Positions 22,924 through 22,978 of a DNA stretch of 22,978 bases are shown here, piece by piece (the stretch's first letter is position 1; each line of letters opens with the position of its first letter). The notes under the pieces are model-generated. The model searched no databases. It saw only the letters and a list, made by a program, of their open reading frames with translations, and was not told where the DNA came from. The stretch is taken from positions 1 through 22,978 of the forward strand of contig JAEDCM010000025.1 of the NCBI GenBank assembly GCA_016294165.1, in the 5' to 3' direction. This DNA comes from Anaeroplasmataceae bacterium (GTDB lineage Bacteria; Bacillota_I; Bacilli_A; Acholeplasmatales; JAEDCM01). Made by a program: the position numbers and the translations under genes.

Positions 22924-22978
22924 TGAACTGACCCTTGTCAAGTAGACACAGGAAAATTAAAATAATTAAAAGTAAATA
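22924..22978 (+). mobile_element. Possible terminal end of an IS3-family element, partial
   Basis: From 22924 the sequence reads TGAACTGACCCTTGTCAAG then TAGACACAGGAAAA. It starts with TGA and resembles terminal repeats of IS3/IS150-group insertion sequences as remembered. It is more GC-rich than its surroundings. The transposase genes would lie beyond the window, so this cannot be confirmed here. Confidence 0.45.

Overview
The window comes from an AT-rich, low-GC Firmicute of a spore-forming lineage. This is shown by adjacent spoIIGA, sigE and sigG genes, the Bacillus-type ylm division cluster (yggS/ylmE, sepF, ylmH), strong GGAGG-type ribosome binding sites and the standard genetic code (TGA is used as a stop). 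Two pectin-type enzymes, a GH28 protein and an SGNH esterase lipoprotein, suggest a plant-polysaccharide-using, perhaps gut-dwelling, member of the Bacilli/Erysipelotrichia side of the phylum. That placement is inference. All genes but one LysR regulator lie on the minus strand, so the window reads right to left.

Layout from left to right. 1-1432: a truncated MacB-type ABC permease and its ATPase, ending in a 16-bp hairpin at the window edge. 1447-2721: a cytosolic GH28-like protein. 2726-5555: ylmH, sepF, yggS and the GTPase gene ychF. 5640-7734: two overlapping CobW-type GTPase genes. The first carries a long His/Asp/Cys tandem repeat; the second joins a CobW-like domain to a Cys-Cys-Ala-Asp C-terminal domain. 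7806-10051: sigG, sigE and spoIIGA, with a good forespore-type (SigF/SigG) promoter directly before sigG. 10137-11894: an SGNH/GDSL esterase lipoprotein with a threonine-rich stalk.

12155-13402: a small arsR - DUF5714-like - arsC operon whose middle gene has a frameshift. An inverted-repeat operator overlaps its promoter. 13501-14594: proC and a small membrane protein. 14691-16229: a protein of about 18 MORN repeats. 16358-19413: an alcohol dehydrogenase - MarR - aldehyde dehydrogenase operon with paired inverted repeats on its promoter. 19534-20718: a CofE-like (F420-0:glutamate ligase family) protein, divergent from a LysR regulator at 20842-21723. 21789-22805: a Sel1-repeat protein. 22924-22978: what looks like the first bases of an IS3-type element.

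Transcription units are compact. Nearly every one ends in an intrinsic hairpin within about 20 bases of the stop codon, often overlapping it, and several gene pairs are coupled by TAATG junctions. No tRNA, rRNA or CRISPR array was seen, and no gene-free stretch exceeds 300 bases.
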